The translations under genes and the position numbers were made by a program. Below the pieces are notes generated by a model that worked only from the letters and a program-made list of their open reading frames with translations, was not told the origin of the DNA and ran no database searches. From Pseudomonadota bacterium (lineage in GTDB: Bacteria; Pseudomonadota; Gammaproteobacteria; Berkiellales; Berkiellaceae), in NCBI GenBank assembly GCA_018242045.1, contig JAFECR010000022.1:24979-88978 (forward strand): a stretch of 64,000 nucleotides of DNA, given 5' to 3'. How positions within the stretch are numbered: position 1 is the first letter of the stretch; each line of letters starts with the position of its first letter. Shown here one piece after another: positions 1 to 8,490 of this stretch.

Positions 1-1403
1 GCTAGAACATTCGAAAATCCAGCAAGTTTTGAAACCTTATGAATGAGACTATCTTCGGCAGGTAGATCCATTGTAATATTAAATGCAATGGTATTTTCGA
101 AAATCTCAGGATCTTGCGGAATTAAAGTGGTAATAGCTTGTAAGGGTTCTAAAGAATCAAACGTAAAACTATCTATGTTTAGTTTGACATGACTTGGAGT
201 ATAAAGCCCGCTTAATAAGTTTAAAAGCGTGCTTTTACCACAACCACTTGGACCAATGAGCGCTATTTTTTCTCCACGTTTGATGCGAAAATTAATGTCA
301 TCAAAAATCTTGCCGGGGATATTTGGCGCATGATGAAAAGATAAAGATTCAACCTGAATATCATGAAACGTGCGAGCGGTTGCTTGCCCTTTTGGCAGAT
401 GGTGGTAGCGTTTTATGTCTTGTAGGATGGGTTGAATACTTTTAACATCCGTATCCATGCGCACCATATCACCAAGATGAACACTTAAATCTTGAAATAC
501 GACATTGACTTCCCAAAGGTAGCGAAAGATCATCACCACAAGACCTATCATGATAATACTTTGACTGTTTAAGGTATGAACAACATAACCAATTAAGATC
601 CCAGCTTGGATAATAGACAACAAGATCATCATGGTAAACCATTTTGCTTCATTTAAAACGGCTTCTTTTGAAAAAAATGGCCAAATTTTTTGCATTCTTT
701 GTGATAAATTACTGTGAGTGAGCTCTCCTAAACGCAGTGTCAAAATTGTGGTCATATTGCTGATGTAATCAAATAAAACCGAACCAACGTGATTTTCTAT
801 ATTATTTTCAGCATCATAAAGGGGAATAAGTTTTCTATCAAATAACACGACAAAATACACCACGGCACATGCAGAAAAGAGGCTTATTAAACCCACTGGT
901 AATGAAATCCAGAGTAAAAAGCCAATTGAGGTAACAAAACGAACAATGGTTTCAATATAAACAAATTGGCTTTCAGCAAAACGATATAATGCTAAAGAGG
1001 AGCGATTAATTCGGGTAATGATGTTGCCAGAGTGATGATCCTGATGCCACTTAAGGGGTAGATGACTCAATTGAGCATAAAAATTTAGTTTAAAATGCTG
1101 TACAATTTTAAGTGCAACTTTGCGCTCAATCACACGGGCAGGGCCGTGAAATACCCAAAATACCAGCATCACGCCCACGCCAAATAATAACCAGAAAACA
1201 ACTTCATTTAACCGCGCCCGAGTAAAATTTTGTAATATATCAATGGCACGACCAAATGCATATGGGCTTAAACTCAAGCTAAATTGTGCAAGCACAAAAG
1301 CAACATAATACCCAACAATAGTAAAGCGAGAGGAAGTGCCATGCTGCCAAATGGTATTGATCAAATTAAAGTAGGGGTTTTTTAATAGACGTTTAAGGTT
1401 CAT
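1..1403 (-). CDS. ABC exporter half-transporter, permease fused to ATPase (3' end cut by window)
   Basis: Reading leftwards from an ATG at 1403 gives at least 467 residues with no stop before the window edge. A hydrophobic N-terminal part with several membrane segments (about residues 25-300) is followed by a nucleotide-binding domain with Walker A GPSGCGKST and a Q-loop LIPQDPEIFENT. The signature motif and Walker B lie outside the window. This is the MsbA-like permease-ATPase arrangement, expected to work as a dimer in the inner membrane; the substrate cannot be told. GGAG sits six bases before ATG 1403, which favours it over the in-frame ATG at 1409. No partner gene is visible. Confidence 0.85.
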   Translation of the reverse strand, partial: MNLKRLLKNPYFNLINTIWQHGTSSRFTIVGYYVAFVLAQFSLSLSPYAFGRAIDILQNFTRARLNEVVFWLLFGVGVMLVFWVFHGPARVIERKVALKIVQHFKLNFYAQLSHLPLKWHQDHHSGNIITRINRSSLALYRFAESQFVYIETIVRFVTSIGFLLWISLPVGLISLFSACAVVYFVVLFDRKLIPLYDAENNIENHVGSVLFDYISNMTTILTLRLGELTHSNLSQRMQKIWPFFSKEAVLNEAKWFTMMILLSIIQAGILIGYVVHTLNSQSIIMIGLVVMIFRYLWEVNVVFQDLSVHLGDMVRMDTDVKSIQPILQDIKRYHHLPKGQATARTFHDIQVESLSFHHAPNIPGKIFDDINFRIKRGEKIALIGPSGCGKSTLLNLLSGLYTPSHVKLNIDSFTFDSLEPLQAITTLIPQDPEIFENTIAFNITMDLPAEDSLIHKVSKLAGFSNVL

Positions 1404-1591
1404 CTGCATCTCCAAATAAAAAGCCTGAATGTAAGTCATCACACAAGTGCTCGGCTTTTTAAAGGAAACAGACTGATATTTATCAGCGAAGTTATGCCTA
1501 ATCTGTATGATAACTTTTTTATATGCTGATAATTAGAAACATGGATGAATTCCTTATTTTGACTTTCTAAATTTTAACAATAATCACGGCG

Positions 1592-1614
1592 ATTGGCTAG
1601 CGCGCCTAGCCAAT
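1592..1614. other. Perfect 9-bp hairpin in the 1404-1726 intergenic region
   Basis: ATTGGCTAG and its exact complement CTAGCCAAT are separated by five bases (CGCGC). It lies between the ABC transporter gene and the small gene that ends at 1727. Neither side carries a T-run, so it is not a standard intrinsic terminator; it could still mark the end of the 1727-2092 transcript. Apart from this hairpin and the 55-bp duplication at 1644-1753, I see nothing recognisable in the 323-base gap. Confidence 0.45.
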
Positions 1615-1643
1615 GCGAGATGAAACTTAGATTGGGCCTGATT

Positions 1644-1753
1644 AATGGTGCATTGAGGACAGTCGAGTTAACTAAGGATAACCAAGCCTATTACGCACAA
1701 TGGTGCATTGAGGACAGTCGAGTTAACTAAGGATAACCAAGCCTATTACGCAC
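1644..1753. repeat. Tandem duplication, two exact copies of 55 bp
   Basis: The 55 bases at 1644-1698 are repeated exactly at 1699-1753. The repeated unit contains the last 27 bases of the gene encoded at 1727-2092 on the minus strand, including its CTA (TAG) stop, plus downstream sequence. The second copy supplies the real 3' end of the gene and the first is a duplicated, non-coding tail. Exact identity suggests a recent slippage or unequal-exchange event. Confidence 0.9.
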
Positions 1754-2092
1754 AATGACGGAGTCTGGCTCTTCCAGGCTGCCTATCATTTGGTTTGGAT
1801 CTGATGCATTACGCGCCAAGTATTCATAGACCTCATTTGCAGAATCAGGATCAATACCTGCCAAGCGCCAAGCTTTTCGTAAATCCACAGGGATCTCTGG
1901 TCCATATTGCAACTCATGAAGATTGTCGATGCCATGCGCATGCAAAAAAGCTCGCAAATGAGTTGCGGCGTGTTCTGCGTGTCCTTGTTGCACTGGTTTA
2001 ATGTAGGAAGACAAAGCTTGATGAGTGTCCTTTTTGGTAGAAAGCAAATAAAGAGGAATAAAGGTTGGTCTTTTTTGATGAAGATGCTGCAT
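1727..2092 (-). CDS. Hypothetical protein, 121 aa
   Basis: I do not recognise this protein. It starts at an ATG at 2092, about ten bases downstream of an AAGG-type ribosome-binding site. It is soluble, with no signal peptide or membrane segment. The His-rich N-terminal half is followed by a helical segment (HLRAFLHAHGIDNLHEL) and a conserved-looking stretch DLRKAWRLAGIDPDSANEVY. Its 3' end is duplicated in tandem just downstream. The overlapping forward-strand frames at 1795-2137 lack start signals and look like shadows. Confidence 0.55.
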   Translation of the reverse strand: MQHLHQKRPTFIPLYLLSTKKDTHQALSSYIKPVQQGHAEHAATHLRAFLHAHGIDNLHELQYGPEIPVDLRKAWRLAGIDPDSANEVYEYLARNASDPNQMIGSLEEPDSVIVRNRLGYP

Positions 2093-2226
2093 AGTGATAC
2101 CGCCTTAAGCCTTGAAATAAGTTTTTTATTTAACTAAATTGTGGTGGATTTTTCAAGTGCTTTTTTAAAATAAGATGTGTAAATACAAGCAAGAAATGCA
2201 AGGTCGTTTAAGACCTTGCTTGAAAA

Positions 2227-2790
2227 TTAGTGAAAGGAGTAACCAAAAGACACAACCGGTGCAGATCTGACAATGACCGTAGGTTCTTCATATTCGTAAT
2301 GATAATGTCTAACCCTTGGTTCGATTACTGGGGCAGGGTGGCGATAAACATGGTGTTGTACGACACCTGTATTTGGCACTCTGCGCACCACAACGCGCTG
2401 TGGTTTTTGATGATAATAAACACGGCGATGTGTGACCACGGGCTTGTTGGCCTTTCTGATCACAGTCCTTTTAGTAACATGCTTTGTTTTGTGGTTGGTG
2501 TGAGCTTGTTGAACTTGTCTTACTTGAGAGGGCTGTTGAACCTGTCGCGTTTGTGGATTCTGTTGGATTTGCCTGGTAGGACGTTGCGCTTGGCTTTGTT
2601 GAGCTCGCTGGGTCTGCTGAGCTTCTTCAATTTGACGCCTTGTCATTACCTTTGGTTGTGCCGAATGCGCATTGACTTGCTTATATTGTTGCTTAGGTTG
2701 TGGTGATGGTGAGCCTTGGATAGGCGCAGCACTTGAAGACGCGTAAACCGGCGCGCAAATCAATAATAATCCTAAAATAAGCTTTTTCAT
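2227..2790 (-). CDS. Secreted Gln/Arg/His-rich hypothetical protein
   Basis: The start is placed at ATG 2790 because GGGGGAAA lies seven bases upstream and the protein then opens with a classical signal peptide (MKKLILGLLLICAPVYASSS). The frame is open 13 codons further upstream, but that start has no ribosome-binding site. The mature part, about 170 residues, is low complexity: Gln-rich (QQTQRAQQSQAQRPTRQIQQ), then Lys/Arg/His-rich, then Tyr/Pro-rich, ending VSFGYSFH. It is probably periplasmic or surface exposed. I recognise no domain and assign no function. Confidence 0.65.
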   Translation of the reverse strand: MKKLILGLLLICAPVYASSSAAPIQGSPSPQPKQQYKQVNAHSAQPKVMTRRQIEEAQQTQRAQQSQAQRPTRQIQQNPQTRQVQQPSQVRQVQQAHTNHKTKHVTKRTVIRKANKPVVTHRRVYYHQKPQRVVVRRVPNTGVVQHHVYRHPAPVIEPRVRHYHYEYEEPTVIVRSAPVVSFGYSFH

Positions 2791-3059
2791 TATAATTTCC
2801 CCCTTTTGGGTAATATTTGAGTTAATCAACCAAATTTCTTTGCAAATGAATGCTCAAGTTTTGGATGAATATTTTGAAAAGAACAAAGTCCTGAGAAAAT
2901 CGATAGCGGTGTCATAAGTGTGCATTATCATAAACCAAGCAAAATCTAAAATACCAGAGCTCTCATTTTTTTATTTTTACAATACGGACTATTACACGTT
3001 TTTTCTTTTTGGATAATTAACGCATGTTCGTGTGCTTTATAGTTAGGAAAGTTATCCAA

Positions 3060-3192
3060 TATATACTCGAACCAGTTTAAATTTAGGCGAGGCGCCAAGC
3101 GAGCGAATCCCCAGTCATGCACTAATATGTGCATGACTGGGGTGAGTAAGCGCAGGCAACAAAGCATAAATTTAAACTGGGAAGAGTATATC
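3060..3192. repeat. Dispersed inverted-repeat element, copy A
   Basis: The outer arms TATACTC + CCAGTTTAAATTTA (from 3061) and TAAATTTAAACTGG + GAGTATA (to 3190) are complementary with a small mismatch between the two blocks. At the centre is a perfect 14-bp hairpin: CCCCAGTCATGCAC (3109-3122), six-base loop, GTGCATGACTGGGG (3129-3142). A diverged copy lies at 24464-24614, sharing ATACTCGAACC, CGAATCCCCAG, GTGCATGACTGGG, GTGAGT and AAGAGTA. I see no coding capacity. It resembles a MITE-like or REP-like non-autonomous repeat. The rest of the 2830-3198 gap holds nothing I recognise. Confidence 0.7.
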
Positions 3193-3198
3193 GTATTG

Positions 3199-3501
3199 CT
3201 ATTCGTCAGACGGTAGTTTATTAAATCGATTACCCAAAACATGCATCAACAAGGATTTATGCGTTAGCGAAAGATTTATAAATTTGATGTTTTCTAAGAA
3301 TGTTTTATGGGACATATTATGACATAACAGACCAAAGGCTTCATCAGTGAAAGAAGGAGTAAGATTGCTATTGGCGCAATCAATTTCTAGCTGATGGCCG
3401 GCGTTAATATGATTCAGGATGTTATTCCTCAAAACAACACCACTTTGCCTTGAAGCAGTATCTTGGCATTGTTCAGCGAGTTTTAATTTAATCAAAGTCA
3501 T
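3199..3501 (-). CDS. STAS-like protein (DUF4325-type), partner of the upstream HATPase
   Basis: A 100-residue soluble protein. The segment around residues 35-60 (LEIDCANSNLTPSFTDEAFG) has the shape of the STAS-like DUF4325 family: a hydrophobic strand, then a polar x-PSFxDExFG turn. The start ATG overlaps the 3' end of the HATPase gene by 14 bases, so the two are probably translationally coupled. STAS-like proteins paired with GHKL ATPases recall anti-sigma/anti-anti-sigma pairs, but no sigma factor is encoded nearby. The family call rests on one motif and is moderate. The frame at 2946-3242 runs through repeat copy A and is rejected. Confidence 0.65.
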   Translation of the reverse strand: MTLIKLKLAEQCQDTASRQSGVVLRNNILNHINAGHQLEIDCANSNLTPSFTDEAFGLLCHNMSHKTFLENIKFINLSLTHKSLLMHVLGNRFNKLPSDE

Positions 3502-4339
3502 TTATTGCAAAACCTTCCGGTAACGGCCAACTTGCATATACTGCGCCAACATCCAATTGCTGTTGAATAGGCCACTCAAGAATGATGAGAGTGCCATACC
3601 AGGGTGTGATTTGAAAAGCAATTTCTTTGTTTTCACTAATGCATATCCCCTCATCATGTGAAAGTACAATTAAATGCCCGTTACTTTGCTTCATCAGGCC
3701 TTTAGTAAGCGCCAAGCCATAACCAGAATGCGCATTTGGTTTGCTGGTAACACCAAGCTCACATGCTAATTGACAGGGGTTGTGAAACTTGAGTTTTTCA
3801 TGCAGCAAAGGATTTTCAGCTAAAGAATGCTTGATGCCAATTCCCATATCAGCAAAGACAACTTGGACAAGATTGCCTTTGGGCCAAGATTGGGCACATA
3901 CTAATCCGTGTATTTGATTGTCCACTCGAGCATGTTTGTATGTGTTTTCTATCAATTCCATTAACATGATTTCAACACTTTCAAACGAGGTTAATCCCAA
4001 TTTCTGTTGATAAACTAATTTAATTAAATCTTTTGCAGTATGCATAATGCGGTTTGGATCTGATAGGACAGCCACAGGCAGGAATTTATTTTGAGTTGGG
4101 TTTTCCCTCATTTCATAAGGCGGTGTAATATTTAATGCATCCCATAATCCCATTCGCAATGCATAACTTTCAATTTCTTCGGATAGCTCTAACCACTGCA
4201 CATTGTTTTGTTTTAGCATGAGAGCTAAGGTAACTAAATGATAGGGTTTAAGAAAACCTGGGCAAGACAAATGGCCGTGGTTTGCCTTATTCAGGGCGTT
4301 TAACCAAGTTTTGATATCAATAATAGTGGTCTTTTTCAT
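3488..4339 (-). CDS. GHKL/HATPase-domain ATP-binding protein
   Basis: 283 residues. The C-terminal half carries the Bergerat fold motifs: N-box IMLMELIENTYKHA (about residues 125-140), G1 box FADMGIGIK, and G2 box SGYGLALTKGLMKQSNGHL. There is no dimerisation/phosphoacceptor domain, no membrane segment and no receiver, so it is not a normal sensor kinase. The N-terminal ~100 residues are unrecognised. It forms a two-gene unit with the STAS-like gene that overlaps its 3' end. The family suggests ATP binding, perhaps a protein kinase like SpoIIAB/RsbW. The partner and signal are unknown. The upstream ribosome-binding site is weak. Confidence 0.75.
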   Translation of the reverse strand: MKKTTIIDIKTWLNALNKANHGHLSCPGFLKPYHLVTLALMLKQNNVQWLELSEEIESYALRMGLWDALNITPPYEMRENPTQNKFLPVAVLSDPNRIMHTAKDLIKLVYQQKLGLTSFESVEIMLMELIENTYKHARVDNQIHGLVCAQSWPKGNLVQVVFADMGIGIKHSLAENPLLHEKLKFHNPCQLACELGVTSKPNAHSGYGLALTKGLMKQSNGHLIVLSHDEGICISENKEIAFQITPWYGTLIILEWPIQQQLDVGAVYASWPLPEGFAINDFD

Positions 4340-4537
4340 GCATAGATAGCAATAATCATCATGAACCTACAACTAACGCTAGTGTAGGGGATTAGCTCAT
4401 TAAAAGCTAGGATTAAAGTTGGTTAAACTACTACTCTGATTTTATCCAGTCCAAGAAACCTGAATGCTTGCGCAAAAATTAAAGAAAACCTTGTTTTTTT
4501 CGATAAGCATAATGAGTTTTTTAAACAAAGGGTGCTT

Positions 4538-5221
4538 ATGAACATAGTAAAAAATATGGTTTTTTTGGGATTGATGTTTATGTTAATCACTAAAGTTTAC
4601 GCAACATCGACAGGTGAGCCTATTCGTCAAATTAAAACGACGCAAAAAGTGGTTGCATTAACGTTTGATGACGGCCCAGAGATGCCCTATACAGATAAAA
4701 TATTAGATGTATTAGAAAAACATAATGTTAAAGCAACCTTTTTTGTTTTAGGTGGAAACGCAAAGGCAAATCCTGATTTAATTAAAAAAATTATGGTCAA
4801 AGGGCATGATTTGGGAAATCACACCATGACTCATACCATGATGAAAAATAAATCGGTTGAAGTGATGAAAAAAGATATTCAAGCAGTAGATGATATTTTA
4901 AGGGCGCAAGGATATCAAAAAGAAATTACCTTTAGAGCTCCTTTTGGGATCACCTCTGATAATCTTAAAAAGGCGCTCCAAGAACTCAATAAAAGAATGG
5001 TGCTTTTTACTTTTTTACCACAAGATTGGACAAAAATCTCGGCTGAGCAAATATACAATAATGTCATGAAAGAAATGAAGCCTGGGTTAATTATTACGTT
5101 GCACGATGGGGGCAAACGTCGCGATAATACTGTAAAAGCCACAGAAATGTTAATTGAAACTTTGCAAAAACAAGGATATGAATTTCTGACTGTTTCAGAA
5201 ATATTAAAGCTACAACCGTAA
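4538..5221 (+). CDS. Exported polysaccharide deacetylase (NodB homology domain)
   Basis: ATG 4538 is chosen because AAAGGG lies five bases before it; the GTG two codons upstream is less likely. A signal peptide (residues 1-20, ending VYA) precedes the NodB domain. The motifs are all present: TFDDGP (motif 1, catalytic base and metal Asp), NHTMTH (motif 2, metal His residues), RAPFG (motif 3), DW (motif 4) and ITLHDGG (motif 5, catalytic His). The enzyme should remove acetyl groups from a periplasmic or surface polysaccharide such as peptidoglycan or poly-GlcNAc; the substrate is not determined. It stands alone. Confidence 0.85.
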   Translation: MNIVKNMVFLGLMFMLITKVYATSTGEPIRQIKTTQKVVALTFDDGPEMPYTDKILDVLEKHNVKATFFVLGGNAKANPDLIKKIMVKGHDLGNHTMTHTMMKNKSVEVMKKDIQAVDDILRAQGYQKEITFRAPFGITSDNLKKALQELNKRMVLFTFLPQDWTKISAEQIYNNVMKEMKPGLIITLHDGGKRRDNTVKATEMLIETLQKQGYEFLTVSEILKLQP

Positions 5222-5301
5222 TTGATGAATGCACATTAGTGCAAATTCACCTGCAGGGGACAATTAAGTTTAGAGTACGTAAAAATGTTAGTTTTAGGAC
5301 T

Positions 5302-5329
5302 TTGCTTGATGTTTTCATTTTGCTATAAT
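5302..5329 (+). promoter_or_regulatory. Sigma-70-type promoter of htpX
   Basis: TTGCTT at 5302-5307 and a perfect TATAAT at 5324-5329 are separated by 16 bases. Transcription would start near 5336, a short distance before the htpX start codon. Confidence 0.6.
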
Positions 5330-5357
5330 CTTCAAGCTCAGTTGCATGGTGGTATCA

Positions 5358-6224
5358 ATGAACGAATTGTCCTCAAATAGTTTAAAAGTAATCCTTTTGT
5401 TAGCCATATTGTCTGCCTTAGCGCTTTATTTTGGTAATGCCTTGGCAGGGCAACAAGGTGTTTTGGTTGCATTAGGGATTGTGATCATTTTGAATTTAGG
5501 GGCTTTTTGGGGCAGCGATAAAGTTGTGCTTGCTTTATATAAAGCAAAAGAAATTACTCAAGACGATATTCCCATGCTTTACGCAACAGTAGCGTATCTT
5601 GCAGAAAGAGCAAAAATTTCTCGTCCTCGCATTTATTTAATTGAAGAAAACACGCCAAACGCATTTGCTTTAGGGCGAGGTGCTGATCATGGTACCGTTG
5701 TTGTTACAAAAGGATTATTAGGATTATTAAATAAAGATGAGTTAGCAGGTGTCATTGCTCATGAGATTGCTCACATTGAACATCGTGATACTTTATTGGC
5801 TTCTATTGCGGCAAGTATTGGTGGCGCCATTGCTCTTTTGGCAAACTTGATTCAATCTGTGTTCATATTTGGTATGGGTTCAAGACGTCAACCAGGAAAT
5901 AATAAGCTTGCGCTTTTATTATTGTCGATGGTTGCTCCCATGTTAGCGATGCTTATTCAGATGACTATTTCGCGTGAGCGAGAATTTGCTGCCGATGAAA
6001 AAGCTGCTGCATTATGCGAGAACCCACAATTTGTTGCTAATGCGCTACGAAAACTTGAAAAAGTCAGAGAGCAACATAGCATGAAAGATGTTGAAGAAAA
6101 CCCATCAACGGCTCATCTTTTTATTCTTAATCCGCTTCGCAATAAAAAATGGAAATTATTGTTTAGTTCTCATCCTCCCATTGGTGCGCGGGTAGAACGT
6201 CTTGAGTGCATGTCTTTAAATTAG
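5358..6224 (+). CDS. htpX: HtpX-type membrane zinc protease (M48B)
   Basis: Two N-terminal membrane segments (about residues 10-50) are followed by the M48 catalytic region with HEIAHIEH (the HExxH zinc site), two further hydrophobic segments, and SREREFAADEKAA, which supplies the third zinc ligand Glu. At ~290 residues it has the usual family length. HtpX degrades misfolded inner-membrane proteins and works beside FtsH. The start could be ATG 5346 or ATG 5358; GGTGG five bases before 5358 favours the latter. A good promoter lies just upstream. The gene appears monocistronic. Confidence 0.92.
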   Translation: MNELSSNSLKVILLLAILSALALYFGNALAGQQGVLVALGIVIILNLGAFWGSDKVVLALYKAKEITQDDIPMLYATVAYLAERAKISRPRIYLIEENTPNAFALGRGADHGTVVVTKGLLGLLNKDELAGVIAHEIAHIEHRDTLLASIAASIGGAIALLANLIQSVFIFGMGSRRQPGNNKLALLLLSMVAPMLAMLIQMTISREREFAADEKAAALCENPQFVANALRKLEKVREQHSMKDVEENPSTAHLFILNPLRNKKWKLLFSSHPPIGARVERLECMSLN

Positions 6225-6262
6225 TTGCTTATATATTCAGCAATAATCAAATTTTCCCCTTC

Positions 6263-6290
6263 TAAAGAAAACATATCGTTTCGCCGAGTT
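6263..6290 (+). promoter_or_regulatory. Possible FliA (sigma-28)-like promoter before the che operon
   Basis: TAAAGAAA (6263-6270) and GCCGAGTT (6283-6290) are separated by 12 bases; the sigma-28 consensus is TAAAGTTT-N11-GCCGATAA. A TATAAT at 6291-6296 overlaps the end of the site but has no recognisable -35 partner. The site lies about 105 bases before cheY. No fliA is visible in the window, so this is only a candidate. Confidence 0.35.
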
Positions 6291-6394
6291 TATAATAGTT
6301 AAGTAAAATTAGGTTAAATAATCTGTGCATATCTTCGTTATAAAGATTAAGTGCACGAAAATAATAACTTATAACTTTGATTTTGGAGATGCCT

Positions 6395-6778
6395 ATGACT
6401 CGCGTGCTCACAGTTGATGACTCTAAATCAATGCGACAGATGATTAGATTTACCCTTGAAAATGCCGGCATCGAAGTTATTGAAAAAAGTGACGGTGATG
6501 AAGCGTATGAATGGGCTCAACAAAATACTGCCCCAGATTTAATACTTGCAGATATCAATATGCCAAACATGGATGGTATTACATTAGTGCAACAGTTGCG
6601 CTCTTTAAATGAATACAAAAATACACCGATTTTAATGTTAACCACAGATTCATCTAGTGAAAGAAAACAAGAGGGCAAATCAAGTGGTGCAACGGGTTGG
6701 ATTGTTAAACCATTTAGCCCAGATCATTTGGTAGATACTATTTTTAAAGTTCTTAGCTCTCCCAAGTTAAGAGAATAA
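6395..6778 (+). CDS. cheY: Chemotaxis response regulator CheY
   Basis: A single receiver domain, 127 residues. The acidic pair is VDDSK, the phosphoacceptor Asp lies in ILADINMPNMDG, and the switch Thr and conserved Lys appear in MLTTDSS and IVKPF. There is no output domain, as in CheY. ATG 6395 is preferred because GGAG lies six bases upstream; the frame extends six codons further up without such a site. It is the first gene of the chemosensory operon and ends one base before cheA, so CheA is its likely phosphodonor. Confidence 0.93.
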   Translation: MTRVLTVDDSKSMRQMIRFTLENAGIEVIEKSDGDEAYEWAQQNTAPDLILADINMPNMDGITLVQQLRSLNEYKNTPILMLTTDSSSERKQEGKSSGATGWIVKPFSPDHLVDTIFKVLSSPKLRE

Positions 6779-6779
6779 T

Positions 6780-8477
6780 ATGGGAAATGATTTTAGCCAA
6801 TTTAATGCAGTATTTATTGAAGAAAGCTTAGAGCTGATAGAGGCGGCTGAACAAGTTTTAATTAAAATGGATGCATCCCAATTAAAATCTGAAGAAATAA
6901 ATGCAATTTTTCGTTGTGCACATTGTATCAAAAGTAGTAGTGGGATGATGGGTTATGAAAGCGTGTCTCGCTTTACTCATATTATGGAAAATTACTTAGA
7001 TAAAGTTAGAAATAAAAAAATACTATTTAGCAAACAAGGCGTAGACTTATTATTCAAAAGCCTTGATTGTTTGCAGCATATGATAAATGATTTAAAAGAC
7101 AAAAAAGAACTGGATAATCAAGAAGCTAAGCATTTGGAGCTTGAGTTCAATCAATTCATGCAAGAAGATCAAATTGACAAGCCAGCTGAAAATGCTGCAC
7201 AAACTTTAGACATTCATCATGAAAATTCTGGTGATGAATTATTTGGAAAATTAAGTGAAGCATCAACGATTCGAGTAGCGACTGAAAAAATTGATTCTCT
7301 TATTAACATTGTAGGTGAGCTAGTTATTACGCAATCTATATTGACACAAATCAGCGCTAATTTTGACATGAGCAAGCTAGAAACTTTAAAAGAAGAATTT
7401 TCCCACTTCGAACAAAATTGTCGTGAACTGCAAGAAACGGTCATGCAGATACGAATGTTACCGATGAATTATATTTTTAATCGTTTCCCTCGAGTTATCA
7501 GAGGATTAAGTGAATCGCTTGGCAAAAAGGTTGAATTAACAATCAGCGGCGAAAATACAGAATTGGATAAATCCATTTTAGAAAAAATAGCCGATCCTTT
7601 AGTTCATCTTATCCGTAATGCGATAGATCATGGCATAGAAAGCGCACAAGAACGAATAGAAAATGGCAAACCTGAAATTGGCAAGATCCAACTTAATGCT
7701 TATCATCAAGGGAGTAATATTTACATTGAAGTATCAGATGATGGACGGGGTCTAGATGAAGATAAAATCTTGCAAAAAGCCCGCCAATTGGGCTTAATTA
7801 AAAGCGATAGTGTGATATCAACGGAAATGATCAAAGAATTTATATTTGCCCCAGGATTTTCAACCGCAAATAAAGTAACCGATATTTCAGGTAGAGGCGT
7901 TGGCATGGACGTCGTCAGAAAAAATATTGATTCACTTGGAGGTAAAGTTGAAGTTCTTTCTAACAAAGGACAAGGCACGACATTTGTAGTGTGCTTACCG
8001 CTTACGGTTGCTATTATTGATGGTCAATTAATTCGTATTGGCGATTCCATTTATGTTATTCCGCTTATTAATATGATAGAAACAACGCAAATTATTCCAG
8101 AAAATGTACACAAAATAACCGTCAATACCGAAGTCTATTGCTTGCGAGAAAAATATATTCCTATAATAAATCTATATAATTTGTTCAATATCGCAGATAC
8201 AACTAATAAAATTGAAGACCATCTTCTTGTTATTATCGAATTAGATCATAATTTCTATGGCATTTTAATTAATGAAATTTTACAGTCGCAACAAGTCGTT
8301 GTGAAAAACATGAAAGCAAATTATCGACATATAGAAGGCTTTGCCGGGGCAACTGTATTAGGTAATGGCACAGTTGCTCTTATCTTAGATACAGAAGGAA
8401 TCGTCAGAAGCGCCTCGCAAAAAAATAACAGTTTTAAGAAAATTAATGATTTACCTGCGCATCGTGTTGTTGGGTAA
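6780..8477 (+). CDS. cheA: Chemotaxis histidine kinase CheA, short form without P2 domain
   Basis: 565 residues. The P1 (HPt) domain carries His48 in AHCIKSSSG; the usual HxxKG has Ser in place of Gly. Only about 35 low-complexity residues separate P1 from the P3 dimerisation helices (from ~160), so the P2 CheY/CheB-docking domain seems to be absent. P4 shows N-box HLIRNAIDHGIES, VSDDGRG, and SGRGVGMDVV. A CheW-like P5 domain closes the protein. It phosphorylates CheY and CheB in complex with CheW and the receptor. It sits between cheY and cheW. Confidence 0.95.
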   Translation: MGNDFSQFNAVFIEESLELIEAAEQVLIKMDASQLKSEEINAIFRCAHCIKSSSGMMGYESVSRFTHIMENYLDKVRNKKILFSKQGVDLLFKSLDCLQHMINDLKDKKELDNQEAKHLELEFNQFMQEDQIDKPAENAAQTLDIHHENSGDELFGKLSEASTIRVATEKIDSLINIVGELVITQSILTQISANFDMSKLETLKEEFSHFEQNCRELQETVMQIRMLPMNYIFNRFPRVIRGLSESLGKKVELTISGENTELDKSILEKIADPLVHLIRNAIDHGIESAQERIENGKPEIGKIQLNAYHQGSNIYIEVSDDGRGLDEDKILQKARQLGLIKSDSVISTEMIKEFIFAPGFSTANKVTDISGRGVGMDVVRKNIDSLGGKVEVLSNKGQGTTFVVCLPLTVAIIDGQLIRIGDSIYVIPLINMIETTQIIPENVHKITVNTEVYCLREKYIPIINLYNLFNIADTTNKIEDHLLVIIELDHNFYGILINEILQSQQVVVKNMKANYRHIEGFAGATVLGNGTVALILDTEGIVRSASQKNNSFKKINDLPAHRVVG

Positions 8478-8490
8478 AAGGTGAATTTAT

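Noticed and set aside
2230..2706. 158-aa plus-strand frame
   Set aside because: It lies wholly opposite the secreted Gln-rich gene, which has a signal peptide and a strong ribosome-binding site.
3101..3145. Possible tRNA because of GCGAATCCCC and a hairpin
   Set aside because: No acceptor, D or anticodon arms can be built around it; it is the repeat core.
2946..3242. 98-aa minus-strand frame
   Set aside because: It runs through the inverted-repeat element and overlaps the better-supported STAS-like gene.
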